64,000 nt of DNA from Granulicella arctica (lineage in GTDB: Bacteria; Acidobacteriota; Terriglobia; Terriglobales; Acidobacteriaceae), in contig NZ_JAGTUT010000001.1 of NCBI RefSeq assembly GCF_025685605.1, forward strand, positions 744,001 through 808,000, written 5' to 3'. Below, one piece after another: positions 8,794 to 18,383 of the stretch. How positions within the stretch are numbered: the first letter of the stretch is position 1; every line of letters starts with the position of its first letter. Position numbers and translations under genes: made by a program. The notes under the pieces were generated by a model, which worked only from the letters and a program-made list of their open reading frames with translations, did no database searches and was not told where the DNA came from.

Positions 8794-10353
8794 TTACTCC
8801 CACTCAATGGTGCCTGGCGGCTTGCTCGTGATGTCGTACACCACCCGGTTGATTCCCCTTACCTCGCTCACAATTCTGCTCGAGATTGTACGGAGCAATT
8901 CGTACGGGAGTGCCGCCCAGTCCGCCGTCATTCCGTCTTCACTCTCTACGGCGCGGATTGCACACGTGTTCGCATATGTTCGCTGATCCCCCATCACGCC
9001 CACGGACTTCACCGGCAGCAGTACCGCGAAGCTTTGCCACACCTTCCGGTACAGCCCAGCCTTCTTGATCTCGTCGACGACGATCTGATCCGCCTCCTGC
9101 AAAATTGCTACACGCTCTGCTGTTACCTCACCCAGGATTCGCACAGCCAATCCAGGTCCTGGAAACGGCTGACGCTCAATGATCTCGTCCGGCATTCCCA
9201 GGTCGCGCCCGATCCGCCGTACCTCATCCTTGAAGAGATCCCGCAGCGGCTCGATCAGCTTCAGCTTCATGTCCGCCGGTAAACCACCTACGTTGTGATG
9301 GCTCTTGATGGTGTGCGACGGTCCATGCACGCTGCTCGACTCGATTACGTCGGGATACAGCGTCCCTTGCACTAGCCAGGCCACCTCTTCGCCAACATGC
9401 TTCTCTGCCTCGAAGATCTTTTTCGCTTCGTCGTCGAACACTGAGATGAATTCGCCGCCGATCACCTTCCGTTTCGTCTCCGGATCAGTGACACCCGCAA
9501 GCTTCGTCAGAAATCGCTCCGAGGCATCAACGGCGACCACGTTCAGCCCGAGCTGCTCCCGCATCGTCGTCTGCACCTTCGCAAACTCATCCTTACGCAG
9601 CACGCCGTTGTTCACGAAAATGCAAGTCAAGCGATCGCCAATGGCCTTCGCTACCAAGACCGCGGCAACACTCGAATCCACGCCGCCGCTCAAGCCGCAG
9701 ATCGCATGGCCATCGCCTACCTGCGCACGCACCCGCTCCACCGTTGTCTGAATGAAATGCTCTGGTGTCCAATCCGCTGCACACCCACAAATATCCATGC
9801 AGAAGTTCTTCAGCAACTCCATTCCCTGACGCGTATGCGCCACCTCAGGGTGAAACTGGACCGCCCAAATCCTGCGCGCCTCGTCCGCAATTCCCGCCAC
9901 AGCGTTTGCCGTCTGTGCCGTCAGCACAAAGCCCGGGGGCAGCGTCTTTGCCTCGTCCCCATGCGACATCCAGACATCCATGGTCTGCGGGAGCCCACGG
10001 AACAGCGGAGTCTCCGCTATCACGGTAACAGCAGCATGGCCGTACTCACGTGCTGGAGCCGGCTCAACCTTTCCACCGAGATGATGCGTAATGAATTGCA
10101 GGCCGTAGCAGATGCCAAGCACGGGAACGTCCAGCGTCAACATGCCGACATCCGCATTGGGAGCGTCAACGTCATACACGGACGACGGTCCGCCAGAAAG
10201 GATAATCCCCTTCGGATTCAGCGCCTTGATCTGCTCCAACGGCACCGTACACGGCAACACGACAGAAAAGACGTTGAACTCACGGATACGTCGGGCGATA
10301 AGCTGCGTGTACTGCGATCCGAAGTCCAGAATGACAATAGTAGAGGTGTCCAA
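8794..10353 (-). CDS. guaA: GMP synthase (glutamine-hydrolysing)
   Basis: The enzyme aminates XMP to GMP with glutamine and ATP. The 519-residue protein has the usual two-part layout. A class I glutamine amidotransferase domain comes first, with nucleophile Cys82 in LGICYGLQ and His168 and Glu170 in QFHPE. The ATP-pyrophosphatase domain follows, with P-loop SGGVDSS (222-228). The dimerisation domain ends with the family terminus KPPGTIEWE. It sits 38 nt downstream of a 55-codon membrane-protein gene and 46 nt upstream of the MFS gene. Confidence 0.97.
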   Translation of the reverse strand: MDTSTIVILDFGSQYTQLIARRIREFNVFSVVLPCTVPLEQIKALNPKGIILSGGPSSVYDVDAPNADVGMLTLDVPVLGICYGLQFITHHLGGKVEPAPAREYGHAAVTVIAETPLFRGLPQTMDVWMSHGDEAKTLPPGFVLTAQTANAVAGIADEARRIWAVQFHPEVAHTRQGMELLKNFCMDICGCAADWTPEHFIQTTVERVRAQVGDGHAICGLSGGVDSSVAAVLVAKAIGDRLTCIFVNNGVLRKDEFAKVQTTMREQLGLNVVAVDASERFLTKLAGVTDPETKRKVIGGEFISVFDDEAKKIFEAEKHVGEEVAWLVQGTLYPDVIESSSVHGPSHTIKSHHNVGGLPADMKLKLIEPLRDLFKDEVRRIGRDLGMPDEIIERQPFPGPGLAVRILGEVTAERVAILQEADQIVVDEIKKAGLYRKVWQSFAVLLPVKSVGVMGDQRTYANTCAIRAVESEDGMTADWAALPYELLRTISSRIVSEVRGINRVVYDITSKPPGTIEWE

Positions 10354-10391
10354 GATGGTTCAAGTCTAAACCAGCGCCGAGACCAGCCAAG

Positions 10392-10559
10392 TCAGTCGGG
10401 CCGCTTCGTGTTGTTCACCGCGCCGATGATACCGGCACCTGCAACAAGAACCGCCCCAGCAACGATCCACTGCGTGTGCACGTGTGCCAGCGTTGCCACG
10501 TAGATCAGACCACCAATGATAATCACGACGCCGATAGCGTAAATGCCGAATGATGACAT
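10392..10559 (-). CDS. Small two-helix membrane protein, 55 aa
   Basis: A short reading frame starts at the ATG read from 10559, seven nt after AGGAG (GAGGAGCTCCGC), and ends with TGA at 10392-10394. It encodes 55 residues. MSSFGIYAIG leads into a hydrophobic helix (about 7-26), a short polar turn (HVHTQ, 27-30), a second hydrophobic helix (32-48), and a charged tail NNTKRPD. The good ribosome-binding site, the helix pair and the position between the leuS cluster and guaA support a real gene. No family is recognised. Confidence 0.7.
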   Translation of the reverse strand: MSSFGIYAIGVVIIIGGLIYVATLAHVHTQWIVAGAVLVAGAGIIGAVNNTKRPD

Positions 10560-10630
10560 GCGGAGCTCCTCAACCTAAATTAGAGACTTAGACTGAGACG
10601 CTATTTTTATCCTTCGTGATCGAAACAAAG

Positions 10631-11587
10631 CTACTTATCTGGCGCGCCAGCTGCCGAAGCGCGCCATAGATCGAGGTAGGCCACCAATCGCGCCACATGA
10701 AAGAAGTCGGAACCGATGAAGTAAAGCACCATCACGCCGCACCACCACCACGTCAGGAACGTCTGTGACGCCACTGTCTCGAATGGCAGCGGGCTTGCCG
10801 AGAAGACCATTGCCAGCACAATCAGCGCAATCTTGACGATGCCCAGCACCAGATTGATCTCGACGAGCTTGATCTTCAACGCACCCAGCCGAAAAGATGA
10901 CCTCAGGCTCTTCCACGCACCCCAGCCATGCAGCATCGCAAGCAGCGGCGCGACCGAAAGTCCCCAACTTACCACGGCCCACAAGGTAAACAGCCCAAGA
11001 GTAGCCACGATAGCCAGGCCGAAGTACAACACCAGGCTAGGCTCCTGATTGCTCGCGATGGGGCCTGTTACGGCGACCTCCGCGGCCCATTGTAAGCAGA
11101 GAAACCAACACATGAAGCTCACACACAGCGCCGTCATGCGGATCGCCTGCAACACCATGAGCGTTATAGGCCGTGCATGCAGTCGCTCATCAGCCCTCTG
11201 CAATACCAGTGTCCTCCCCAGAGAAGACACAATCACCCAGGTAACCAGCAGCAGCGGAACAAGCCACACGGCGACCGCCTCATCTTGCGGTCCAAGCGCA
11301 AGCGCAGCCTTCCCAAGGGTCACCGAGCTTTTCATCGGATCGAGCAGCGTCATCTGCTTTAACCCTGCATAATCCAGTTGCGTTGCAAGCAGAATCCTTA
11401 CTCCCTCATGCCAAATCAGCAGCAGCGCGGGAATTCCATACACCCATCGCCAAAGCACCTCAAAAGCTGTCAAGACGGGGCGCTTCCGCACCCAAGCCAA
11501 CGTCGCGACAAAGCTCTGCGTCACCCGTTCCGACTGCGCCGTCTGCGAGACAGCCCGATAATCAAACGGGTCTGGAAGAGGCGCCAT
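10631..11587 (-). CDS. Polytopic membrane protein of unknown function downstream of leuS
   Basis: The 318-residue protein has a charged N-terminus of about 40 residues (Asp/Arg/Gln-rich) and roughly six membrane segments, near residues 48-65, 108-128, 147-170, 185-215, 250-270 and 280-298. A cytoplasmic amphipathic stretch WKSLRSSFRLG lies before the fifth. The start overlaps the leuS stop by one base (TAATG), which implies translational coupling. No catalytic motif is seen and the family is not recognised. Confidence 0.8.
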   Translation of the reverse strand: MAPLPDPFDYRAVSQTAQSERVTQSFVATLAWVRKRPVLTAFEVLWRWVYGIPALLLIWHEGVRILLATQLDYAGLKQMTLLDPMKSSVTLGKAALALGPQDEAVAVWLVPLLLVTWVIVSSLGRTLVLQRADERLHARPITLMVLQAIRMTALCVSFMCWFLCLQWAAEVAVTGPIASNQEPSLVLYFGLAIVATLGLFTLWAVVSWGLSVAPLLAMLHGWGAWKSLRSSFRLGALKIKLVEINLVLGIVKIALIVLAMVFSASPLPFETVASQTFLTWWWCGVMVLYFIGSDFFHVARLVAYLDLWRASAAGAPDK

Positions 11588-14121
11588 TACTTCACCACAA
11601 AATTCACGAGCTTGCCCGGCACCACAATCAACTTCACCAGCGTTTTGCCCTCGATCCTCGCAGTCACCTTGAGATCCGCCATCGCAGCCGCCTTCACCAC
11701 ATCTTGATCGCTCCCAGCAGCAACCGTCACCACGGTCACCAATTTGCCATTCACCTGGACCGGGACCTGCATTTCATCGTCCTTCGCAAGCTCCGCATCG
11801 GCTACCGGCCATTGTGTCCGAAACACCACACCCTCGCCACCTATCTGCGACCATAACTCCGCTGAAAAGAAAGGCGCGAACGGTGCCAACATCAGCACCA
11901 GGGTGCGAAATACTTCTGCGACCGTTGCAGCAGGAATTTCACCGGCATCCATCGCCGGCTCCGCTGCCTGGATGTCATTCACTAACTCCATCACAGCCGC
12001 AATACTGGTGTTGAAGTGCCACCGCCCGCTGAAGTCCTGCGTGATCTTTTCGAGCGTTTGGTGCAGCTTACGCAACAACCTCTGCCCCGCCACGGACTGC
12101 CCTGCCAACATGCTCACGACCGCATGCGCACCCTTGTACTTCAACGTCAGCCGGTGCACTCGATTCAGAAAGCGCACAATCCCGCCAACGCCCTCTTCCT
12201 GCCAGTCCAGGTCCCGATCCGGCGGAGCTGCAAAGAGTGCATACAACCGCGTCGCATCTACTCCATAGCGGTCGATCATCAAATCCGGACTCACGACATT
12301 GCCCTTTGACTTGGACATCTTTGCGCCGTCTTTGATCACCATGCCCTGCGTAAACAGCCGCTCCACTGGCTCGTCGTTCGAGATCATACCTAGATCGCGC
12401 ATCACCTTCGTCCAGAACCGGGAGTAGATGAGGTGGAGAATCGCGTGCTCCACTCCGCCAATGTACTGGTCAATCGGGAACCAGTACGACGCCTTCTCCT
12501 TCGAGAACGGCTCCGTGTCATTCTTCGCATCGATATAGCGGTAGAAGTACCAGCTCGAATCGACAAACGTATCCATTGTGTCCGTCTCACGGCGCGCTGG
12601 GCCGCCACACAATGGACACGTCGTATTCACAAACTCGGGTACGCGTCCAAGCGGCGATCCACCCTCCTGCGTAATCTGGATTTGCTCCGGCAAGATCACC
12701 GGCAGTGCACTCTCCGGCAGCGGTACCACCCCGCCCGGCTCCACTCCATCATGCCCTTCTTCGCAGTAAACCATCGGAATCGGCGTCCCCCAATAGCGCT
12801 GGCGGCTTACTCCCCAATCCTTCAACCGATACGTGACCGTCGGCGTACCAAATCCGTTTGCTTTCGCAAACGCACCCATCTTCTCCTGTGCCTCGAGACT
12901 TGCCTCACCCGTCCAGGCACCCGAGTCAATCAGCACCGCCTCATCCTCGCCCAGGTAAGGCAGCGCCAACTCATCCGTATCGACATTTGGAGCGATTACA
13001 CGCTTCAACGGTAGCCCATACTTCTGCGCAAATTCGAAGTCACGCTCATCATGCGCAGGTACGCTCATGATGGCGCCCGTTCCATAGTCCGCGAGGATGT
13101 AGTTCGCTACCCAGATTGGCACCAGTTCACCATTGAACGGATTGACCGCAAATCGCCCTGTCGACACGCCGTGCTTCTCAATCGCGCCCAGATCGCCAGC
13201 CTCACGAGCCGCCTTTTGCTGCGCTAGCATCTCTTCAACCTGCGCAGCCAGCAGTTCGTCTTTCGCCGCAAACGCCTTCGTCACCGCATGTTCTGGAGCC
13301 AACTGGACCGAAGTAGCTCCGAAGATCGTGTCTACCCGCGTCGTAAAGACGGTGATCTTTTCCTCACCCTCCACCGCGAAATCAACCAGCGTTCCTTCGC
13401 TCCGTCCGATCCAGTTCTTCTGCATCGTGCGGACCTTCTCCGGCCAGCCGTCCAGCGTCTGCAATCCCGCCAGCAACTCATCCGCATACTTCGTAATCCG
13501 CAGGAACCATTGCGTCAGCTCGCACTGTTCGACCAGCGTGTCCTCATGTCGCCAGCAGCGCCCATTGATCACCTGCTCGTTCGCCAACACGGTGCAGCAT
13601 TTCGGACACCAGTTGACTCGGCTCTTCTTTCGATATGCCAGCCCTGCTGCGTACATCTTCAAGAAAATCCATTGATTCCAGCGATAGTAATCCGGAAGGC
13701 ACGTCGTTACCTCGGTTGCCCAGTCGTAGCTCAGCCCGAGCCGCTGCATCTGCTTCCGCATGGCAGCAATGTTTCCCAGCGTCCATTCGCGCGGAGGTAC
13801 GTCATTCTTTAGCGCAGCATTCTCCGCTGGCAGTCCAAATGCATCCCAACCCATCGGGTGCAGTACATTGTGGCCACGCATCCACATAAAGCGAGCCAGC
13901 GCATCACCGATCGCATAGTTCCGGACATGCCCTATATGCAGCGCACCACTCGGATACGGCAACATCTCCAGGCAGTAGTACTTCGGCTTGCCCGAATCAT
14001 GCGGCTCAGCCGCGTAAAGCGTTGGATCGGCATCCCAGAGGGCTTGCCACCGTGGCTCTATCTCCGCCGGGTTGTATCGCTGGATGCCGTCACTCTCATG
14101 CTGGTTCTGTATTTCGGACAT
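11587..14121 (-). CDS. leuS: Leucyl-tRNA synthetase
   Basis: The 844-residue class I synthetase charges tRNA-Leu. The catalytic signature HIGH is at 62-65 in GALHIGHVRNYAIGD, and KMSKS is present in DGAKMSKSKGNVV. Between them lies the CP1 editing domain, with the TRVDTIFGAT threonine-rich region that hydrolyses mischarged tRNA. The zinc-ribbon-like CPKC and CPLC pairs are also visible. Length fits a bacterial LeuRS. It follows nfo by 60 nt on the same strand and overlaps the next membrane-protein gene by one base. Confidence 0.97.
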   Translation of the reverse strand: MSEIQNQHESDGIQRYNPAEIEPRWQALWDADPTLYAAEPHDSGKPKYYCLEMLPYPSGALHIGHVRNYAIGDALARFMWMRGHNVLHPMGWDAFGLPAENAALKNDVPPREWTLGNIAAMRKQMQRLGLSYDWATEVTTCLPDYYRWNQWIFLKMYAAGLAYRKKSRVNWCPKCCTVLANEQVINGRCWRHEDTLVEQCELTQWFLRITKYADELLAGLQTLDGWPEKVRTMQKNWIGRSEGTLVDFAVEGEEKITVFTTRVDTIFGATSVQLAPEHAVTKAFAAKDELLAAQVEEMLAQQKAAREAGDLGAIEKHGVSTGRFAVNPFNGELVPIWVANYILADYGTGAIMSVPAHDERDFEFAQKYGLPLKRVIAPNVDTDELALPYLGEDEAVLIDSGAWTGEASLEAQEKMGAFAKANGFGTPTVTYRLKDWGVSRQRYWGTPIPMVYCEEGHDGVEPGGVVPLPESALPVILPEQIQITQEGGSPLGRVPEFVNTTCPLCGGPARRETDTMDTFVDSSWYFYRYIDAKNDTEPFSKEKASYWFPIDQYIGGVEHAILHLIYSRFWTKVMRDLGMISNDEPVERLFTQGMVIKDGAKMSKSKGNVVSPDLMIDRYGVDATRLYALFAAPPDRDLDWQEEGVGGIVRFLNRVHRLTLKYKGAHAVVSMLAGQSVAGQRLLRKLHQTLEKITQDFSGRWHFNTSIAAVMELVNDIQAAEPAMDAGEIPAATVAEVFRTLVLMLAPFAPFFSAELWSQIGGEGVVFRTQWPVADAELAKDDEMQVPVQVNGKLVTVVTVAAGSDQDVVKAAAMADLKVTARIEGKTLVKLIVVPGKLVNFVVK

Positions 14122-14181
14122 AGACGTCCATTGTAAAGAAATTGTTACCCTGCGCCGCTAAGCCTCGCCAGTCCGGGTCTG

Positions 14182-15063
14182 CTAGCCAGCCGACAAAGCT
14201 CGCAGCACTCCGACATTTCGCGCCTCGTCGCCCGGGGCGTCCACCGGCGTCTCGGCGATAAATGCCGCATGCTTAAACCGCGAATCCTGCAGCAACCGTT
14301 TGAACGCCGCCGCACCGATAGTCCCTTCTCCAATATGCTCGTGCCGGTCCAGCTTGGAACCACGTGCCGCCTTTGCGTCGTTGCAATGCCACACCCGCAC
14401 CGCCTCGAACCCGACCGTCTCGCCGATAAGCTTCGCGGTCTCCACATACCCTTCCGGCGTCACAATGTCGTAGCCAGCCACATGCATGTGACAGGTATCC
14501 AGACACACTCCCACCGGAGCACATGCCTGCAGCCGCGCCACAAGCTCTGCCACCTGCTCTAGGCTCCCACCTAACGAGAATTCTGCTCCCGCCGTATTTT
14601 CAATCAGAATCTTGAAGTCCTTATCCTGCCACGCTATACCTTCAATCGATCGCTCTATTGATTCCACCGCCAGCCGCAGCCCCTCCTCCCGCGTCAGCCC
14701 TTTCCAGCTGCCAGGATGCAGTACGAGGTACTCCGCCCCAAGCGCCAGAGCGCGCTCCACCTCGCCCTTGAAAGCAGAGATCCCGTTTAGCCGGACGCCC
14801 TCCGTCTGGCTGCATAGATTGATGAGATAGCTCGCATGCACCGATACAGGTCCAATGTCGTGTGCCGTTCGCAACTCCCGCATCTTCGCCGCATCCTCCG
14901 GCTTCACATCTGCAGCTCGCCACGTCCGCGGACTCGACGAGAATATCTGAAAAGTATTCGCCCCCGCCTCAACTGCCCGCTCCACTGCCTTCCACGTCCC
15001 ACCTGCCGTTCCTAGATGGACGCCAATTCGCTTCTTCGAACCCAGCTTTGTATCGATTGCCAT
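14182..15063 (-). CDS. nfo: Endonuclease IV (AP endonuclease)
   Basis: The 293-residue TIM-barrel enzyme cleaves the backbone at abasic sites. The N-terminus RIGVHLGTAGGTWKAVERA and FQIFSSSPRTW are typical. Metal-binding residues appear in VSVHASYLINL, ILIENTAG, VCLDTCHMHVAGYD, VWHCNDAK and LDRHEHIGEG, all recognised segments of the family. The final EGTIG leads into a region with FIAETP. Product length is normal. It is the first gene of the minus-strand run leading into leuS and is divergent from the DUF6526-like gene by 104 nt. Confidence 0.95.
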   Translation of the reverse strand: MAIDTKLGSKKRIGVHLGTAGGTWKAVERAVEAGANTFQIFSSSPRTWRAADVKPEDAAKMRELRTAHDIGPVSVHASYLINLCSQTEGVRLNGISAFKGEVERALALGAEYLVLHPGSWKGLTREEGLRLAVESIERSIEGIAWQDKDFKILIENTAGAEFSLGGSLEQVAELVARLQACAPVGVCLDTCHMHVAGYDIVTPEGYVETAKLIGETVGFEAVRVWHCNDAKAARGSKLDRHEHIGEGTIGAAAFKRLLQDSRFKHAAFIAETPVDAPGDEARNVGVLRALSAG

Positions 15064-15167
15064 GTCCCGAGCCTATCGCAAACTCCTGCGCGCCGGCAGT
15101 CATCCCGTTCCTGTCAGGCCGTACACTCAATCGACCACAAACGCGCTACAAACTGAAAGGATCCATC

Positions 15168-15608
15168 ATGCCCGCGCCCCAAAGCCCTAAGAGCCACATG
15201 AGATTCGATCCGATTCACCACTACGTCATTACGCCAATCCTGCTTTTGAACTTTGTCTTCGCCTTCTTCGTTTGGAACAGCGACTACAGCCAGCATCCCT
15301 TTCTCTCATTCTGGTGGATCATTCTCTCCTTAGCTGTCCTTCTTCTATCCATGAAGACCCGTACCTATTCCCTCCGTATCCAGGATCGCCTCATTCGTCT
15401 CGAAGAGCGCCTGCGCCTCACTGCCCTGCTACCATCCTCCGAACATAACCTGATTCCTTCCTTTACGACCCGCCAACTCATCGCCCTCCGTTTCGCTGGC
15501 GACGCCGAACTTCCCACCCTGGCCCGCCGCACCCTCGCCGAGAATCTCAACCCAAAACAGATCAAAGAAAGCATCACAAACTGGCGCCCAGACCACGACC
15601 GCATCTAG
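15168..15608 (+). CDS. DUF6526-like membrane protein
   Basis: The start ATG at 15168 follows GAAAGGATCC and gives 146 residues; the upstream extension of the frame runs into nfo and is discarded. The layout matches small DUF6526 proteins: a short Pro/Ser N-terminus, FDPIHHYVITPILLLNFVFAFF (helix 1), a second helix with WWIILSLAVLLLS, then a cytoplasmic half rich in Arg and Glu (RIQDRLIRLEERLRL, DAELPTLARRTLAENL, LNPKQIKESI). The function is unknown. It stands upstream of the SPT gene with 135 nt between. Confidence 0.8.
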   Translation: MPAPQSPKSHMRFDPIHHYVITPILLLNFVFAFFVWNSDYSQHPFLSFWWIILSLAVLLLSMKTRTYSLRIQDRLIRLEERLRLTALLPSSEHNLIPSFTTRQLIALRFAGDAELPTLARRTLAENLNPKQIKESITNWRPDHDRI

Positions 15609-15743
15609 TTTCAATGACTTGGGTGGGTCAGATCAGGGGGCCGCGCATCGTAAGTTTCTAATCCACATCTCTTATATGGCGAGATGGTTGCTCGGGTTTT
15701 CCTTTCCATGCCTGCTTCTTTCGTCTAGCATGGTTACAGACCC

Positions 15744-17048
15744 ATGACACAGCGACTCGAAGTGCAAGAAACCGTGGCAGAGGAAGCCCTGGAACCAAAG
15801 GTGTTCCCTTCCTCCTCCGGGCATATGTTTAACAACTACTTCACGTCCGGCCGGACCTGGAGCTTTAAGAAGAGCGGCCTTCTCGATACCCGGGCCCGTC
15901 GCATCTTCGAAACAACGGCCTTGGGCTGCGCGCATGACGCCTACCCGTTCCACATGCCGCTCGAAGCAAAAGCTGGACCGCGCGTCCAGGCTGACGGTCA
16001 CCAGATGCTGATGATGTCGTCCTACGACTATCTGGGGCTCATCGGCCACCCGCGCATCGACGCTGCCGCCGTCGCCGCCATCGGTCGATATGGCACCAGC
16101 ACCAGCGGAGCCCGCCTTCTCACCGGAACTCTCGATATTCATAATCAGGTCGAGCGCGATCTCGCTGAATACAAAGGCACCGAAGCCGCCCTCACTTTCT
16201 CCTCCGGCTATATGGCCAATCTAGGCCTCATCACCGGCCTTTTTGGACCATCTGATCGCATCATCATCGATGCCCTTTGCCATCGCAGCCTGCTCGATGC
16301 CTGCAAAATGGCCGGTGTTCAGGTCCAGCGCTTCCGCCATAACGACCCTGAAAGCCTCCGCGAAGAGATCAAGAAGGGTCCGCCAGCGAACCGCACCGTC
16401 ATCATCTCTGACGGCGTCTTCTCCATGGACGGCGACATCTGTTGCCTCCCCGACCTTATTGCAATCAAGAAAGAGTTTGGCTGTTTCCTCTTCATTGACG
16501 AGGCCCATGCCTCGGGCGTCCTCGGCGCCACCGGTCGCGGCACGGATGAACATTTCGGCATCGATACCAGCGAAGTCGATCTCTGGTCCGGCTCTCTAGC
16601 CAAGTCGATCCCCTCCGTGGGTGGTTTCGTTGCCTGCTCGCAGGAGGTTGCTATTTTCCTCCAGCATGCCTCTAGCCCCTACATCTTCTCCGCCGCAGTA
16701 GCCGCCTCTGCCGTTGCCGCTATCTCTGAAGGCCTTGCCATCCTCAAGGAAGAGCCTCAGCGCGTCGCTCGCCTCAAGGCAAATGGGGACTTTCTGCGCC
16801 ACGGTCTTCAGGACCTCGGCTACGACACTGGCCTCTCTGAAACAGCCATCATCCCCGTCGTCCTGAATGATGAGATCACGACCGGCCTCTTCGCACGCAA
16901 GCTGCGCAACTATGGCATTATTGCTGCCCCGGTCATGTTCCCCGCAGTCGCCCAGGGTGTAGCCCGCCTCCGTCTCTGTGTCACCGCCGGACATACCCCC
17001 GAGCAGCTCGATTTCGTCCTGGACGTCTTCCGCCAACTCGCTAACTAA
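15744..17048 (+). CDS. spt: Serine palmitoyltransferase-like PLP enzyme (alpha-oxoamine synthase family)
   Basis: The 434-residue protein belongs to the alpha-oxoamine synthases, which join an amino acid to an acyl thioester with loss of CO2. It shows SSYDYLGL (92-99), the GTSTSGARLLTGT region (117-129), DEAHASG (252-258) and Lys287 in SGSLAKSIPSVGG as the PLP Schiff base. The family includes BioF, Kbl, HemA and SPT. An SPT role is inferred because a ceramide-reductase-like SDR and an acyl carrier protein follow directly, and no biotin or haem genes are adjacent. The N-terminal extension of about 75 residues before the core is longer than in BioF. It probably condenses serine with an acyl-ACP or acyl-CoA to 3-oxosphinganine. 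Confidence 0.82.
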   Translation: MTQRLEVQETVAEEALEPKVFPSSSGHMFNNYFTSGRTWSFKKSGLLDTRARRIFETTALGCAHDAYPFHMPLEAKAGPRVQADGHQMLMMSSYDYLGLIGHPRIDAAAVAAIGRYGTSTSGARLLTGTLDIHNQVERDLAEYKGTEAALTFSSGYMANLGLITGLFGPSDRIIIDALCHRSLLDACKMAGVQVQRFRHNDPESLREEIKKGPPANRTVIISDGVFSMDGDICCLPDLIAIKKEFGCFLFIDEAHASGVLGATGRGTDEHFGIDTSEVDLWSGSLAKSIPSVGGFVACSQEVAIFLQHASSPYIFSAAVAASAVAAISEGLAILKEEPQRVARLKANGDFLRHGLQDLGYDTGLSETAIIPVVLNDEITTGLFARKLRNYGIIAAPVMFPAVAQGVARLRLCVTAGHTPEQLDFVLDVFRQLAN

Positions 17049-17123
17049 GAACTTGGGTGGGACGACGTAGGTCCCGCTGCTCATAATCGCTTCATCGCGG
17101 CTTTTGGTCGCCAAGGGACCGCA

Positions 17124-18113
17124 GTGACGACCCTCATCACCGGTGCAAGCGGCTTCCTCGGAGGCCGCATAGCCCAGCTTCTATCGGCCCAGGGCGAAGA
17201 CATCATCGTGCTCGCCCGTCCCACCTCCGCCCTAACCCATCTGGCCAATGTGCCCCATCGCCTCGTCGAGGGAGACCTCTCCGACCCAGCCAGCCTGCAG
17301 CGAGCCGTGACCGAAGCAACTCGGATCATCCATTGCGCCGCCTGCTCGACCGATTGGGCACCTTGGCAGACCTACTACGGCGCGAATGTGACCGGGACCC
17401 AGAACCTCGTCGATGCCGTCCTGCGCTCCGACAAGATCGAGCGCTTTGTTCACATAAGTACCACCGACGTCTACGGCTACCCGCCTGCGCCCTGCGACGA
17501 ATCCACCCTCACCCGCGACGCCGGGCTCCCCTACAACCAGACCAAGCGGCTCGGCGAACTAGCCGTCTGGAAAGCCCATCAAGATCACGGCCTTCCTGTC
17601 ACCATCCTTCGCCCTGCCACCATCTATGGTCCACGCGGCAAGGACTTTACAGTAGAGATCGCCACCCTGCTTCGCCAACGCCTCATGGCCACGATTGATC
17701 ACGGCGGCGCGCCAGGCGGTTTCGCCTATGTCGATAACGTAGCCGAAGCCATCCTCCAGGCCTCCACCCATCCAGCAACAATCGGTGAAGCTTTCAATTT
17801 GGCCGACGGAACCGAGGCAAACTGGGCAACCTACCTCAAGCTTTACGCAGAAGCCTTAGGCACTAAGCCGCCCTGGATCAACCTGAGTCTCACCGCCGCC
17901 ACCGCGCTCGCCCGCATCCTCGAACTCCCACATCGCCTGCTCAGGCTGCCCGGACGGCCCCTTCTTACCCGACACGCGGTTCTGCTCCTCGCGCTTAACC
18001 AGGAGTTCCCAGCCGTCAAAGCAAAAGAGACCTTCGGGTTCTCCCCAAAGGTCTCTCTCGAAGAAGGCATCGCTCGCTCCGCCGCCTGGCTCAGCGATAA
18101 AACAAATGTCTAG
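17124..18113 (+). CDS. cerR: Extended SDR / NAD-dependent epimerase-dehydratase, ceramide-reductase-like
   Basis: A GTG start at 17124, preceded by AAGGGA at five nt, gives 329 residues. The dinucleotide-binding motif TGASGFLG is at 6-13 and the catalytic pair is Tyr137 and Lys141 (YNQTK), with STTD (112-115) supplying the catalytic Thr or Ser. IYGPRGKDF and a C-terminal substrate domain place it near 3-beta-HSD-like extended SDRs. In Caulobacter an enzyme of this class next to spt and an acp reduces the 3-oxo group of the sphingoid or ceramide intermediate. That role is inferred here from the same neighbourhood. It starts 75 nt after the SPT stop. Its stop codon overlaps that of the convergent ACP gene within CTAG at 18110-18113. 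Confidence 0.78.
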   Translation: MTTLITGASGFLGGRIAQLLSAQGEDIIVLARPTSALTHLANVPHRLVEGDLSDPASLQRAVTEATRIIHCAACSTDWAPWQTYYGANVTGTQNLVDAVLRSDKIERFVHISTTDVYGYPPAPCDESTLTRDAGLPYNQTKRLGELAVWKAHQDHGLPVTILRPATIYGPRGKDFTVEIATLLRQRLMATIDHGGAPGGFAYVDNVAEAILQASTHPATIGEAFNLADGTEANWATYLKLYAEALGTKPPWINLSLTAATALARILELPHRLLRLPGRPLLTRHAVLLLALNQEFPAVKAKETFGFSPKVSLEEGIARSAAWLSDKTNV

Positions 18114-18373
18114 TCTTCCAAGCCTGTTGCCGCCTTCGCGTCAACCAACTGCGTGATGCCGTCGATCATCTGCTGCAGCGTGGTCACCTGCTTCGCCTGC
18201 TCGTCATCGATCTCGACATCGAACTCCCCTTCGAGCTCGAAGAGGATATTGATGCGGTCCAGGGAATCGATGCCTAGCTCTTCAAACGTGCTATCCGGAT
18301 GAACCGTTTCGAGCGGCACCCGGCGGGTCGTAGCGATGACTCTCAATACGCGATCTTGAATGCTTTCGGACAT
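18110..18373 (-). CDS. Acyl carrier protein (specialised, sphingolipid-type candidate)
   Basis: The 87-residue protein has the ACP fold signature ELGIDSLDRINIL, with Ser37 as the 4'-phosphopantetheine attachment site. The family acidic helix (FELEGEFDVEIDDE) follows. The C-terminal tail after residue 75 is longer than in housekeeping AcpP. No fatty-acid synthesis gene (fabD, fabG, fabF) is near, so this is not the usual fab-cluster ACP. Its stop codon overlaps that of the ceramide-reductase-like gene, which suggests it donates the acyl chain to SPT. GAGG lies four nt before the ATG. It reads in the same direction as the reductase at 18474 and could be transcribed with it. Confidence 0.85.
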   Translation of the reverse strand: MSESIQDRVLRVIATTRRVPLETVHPDSTFEELGIDSLDRINILFELEGEFDVEIDDEQAKQVTTLQQMIDGITQLVDAKAATGLED

Positions 18374-18383
18374 ATGCCTCGAT

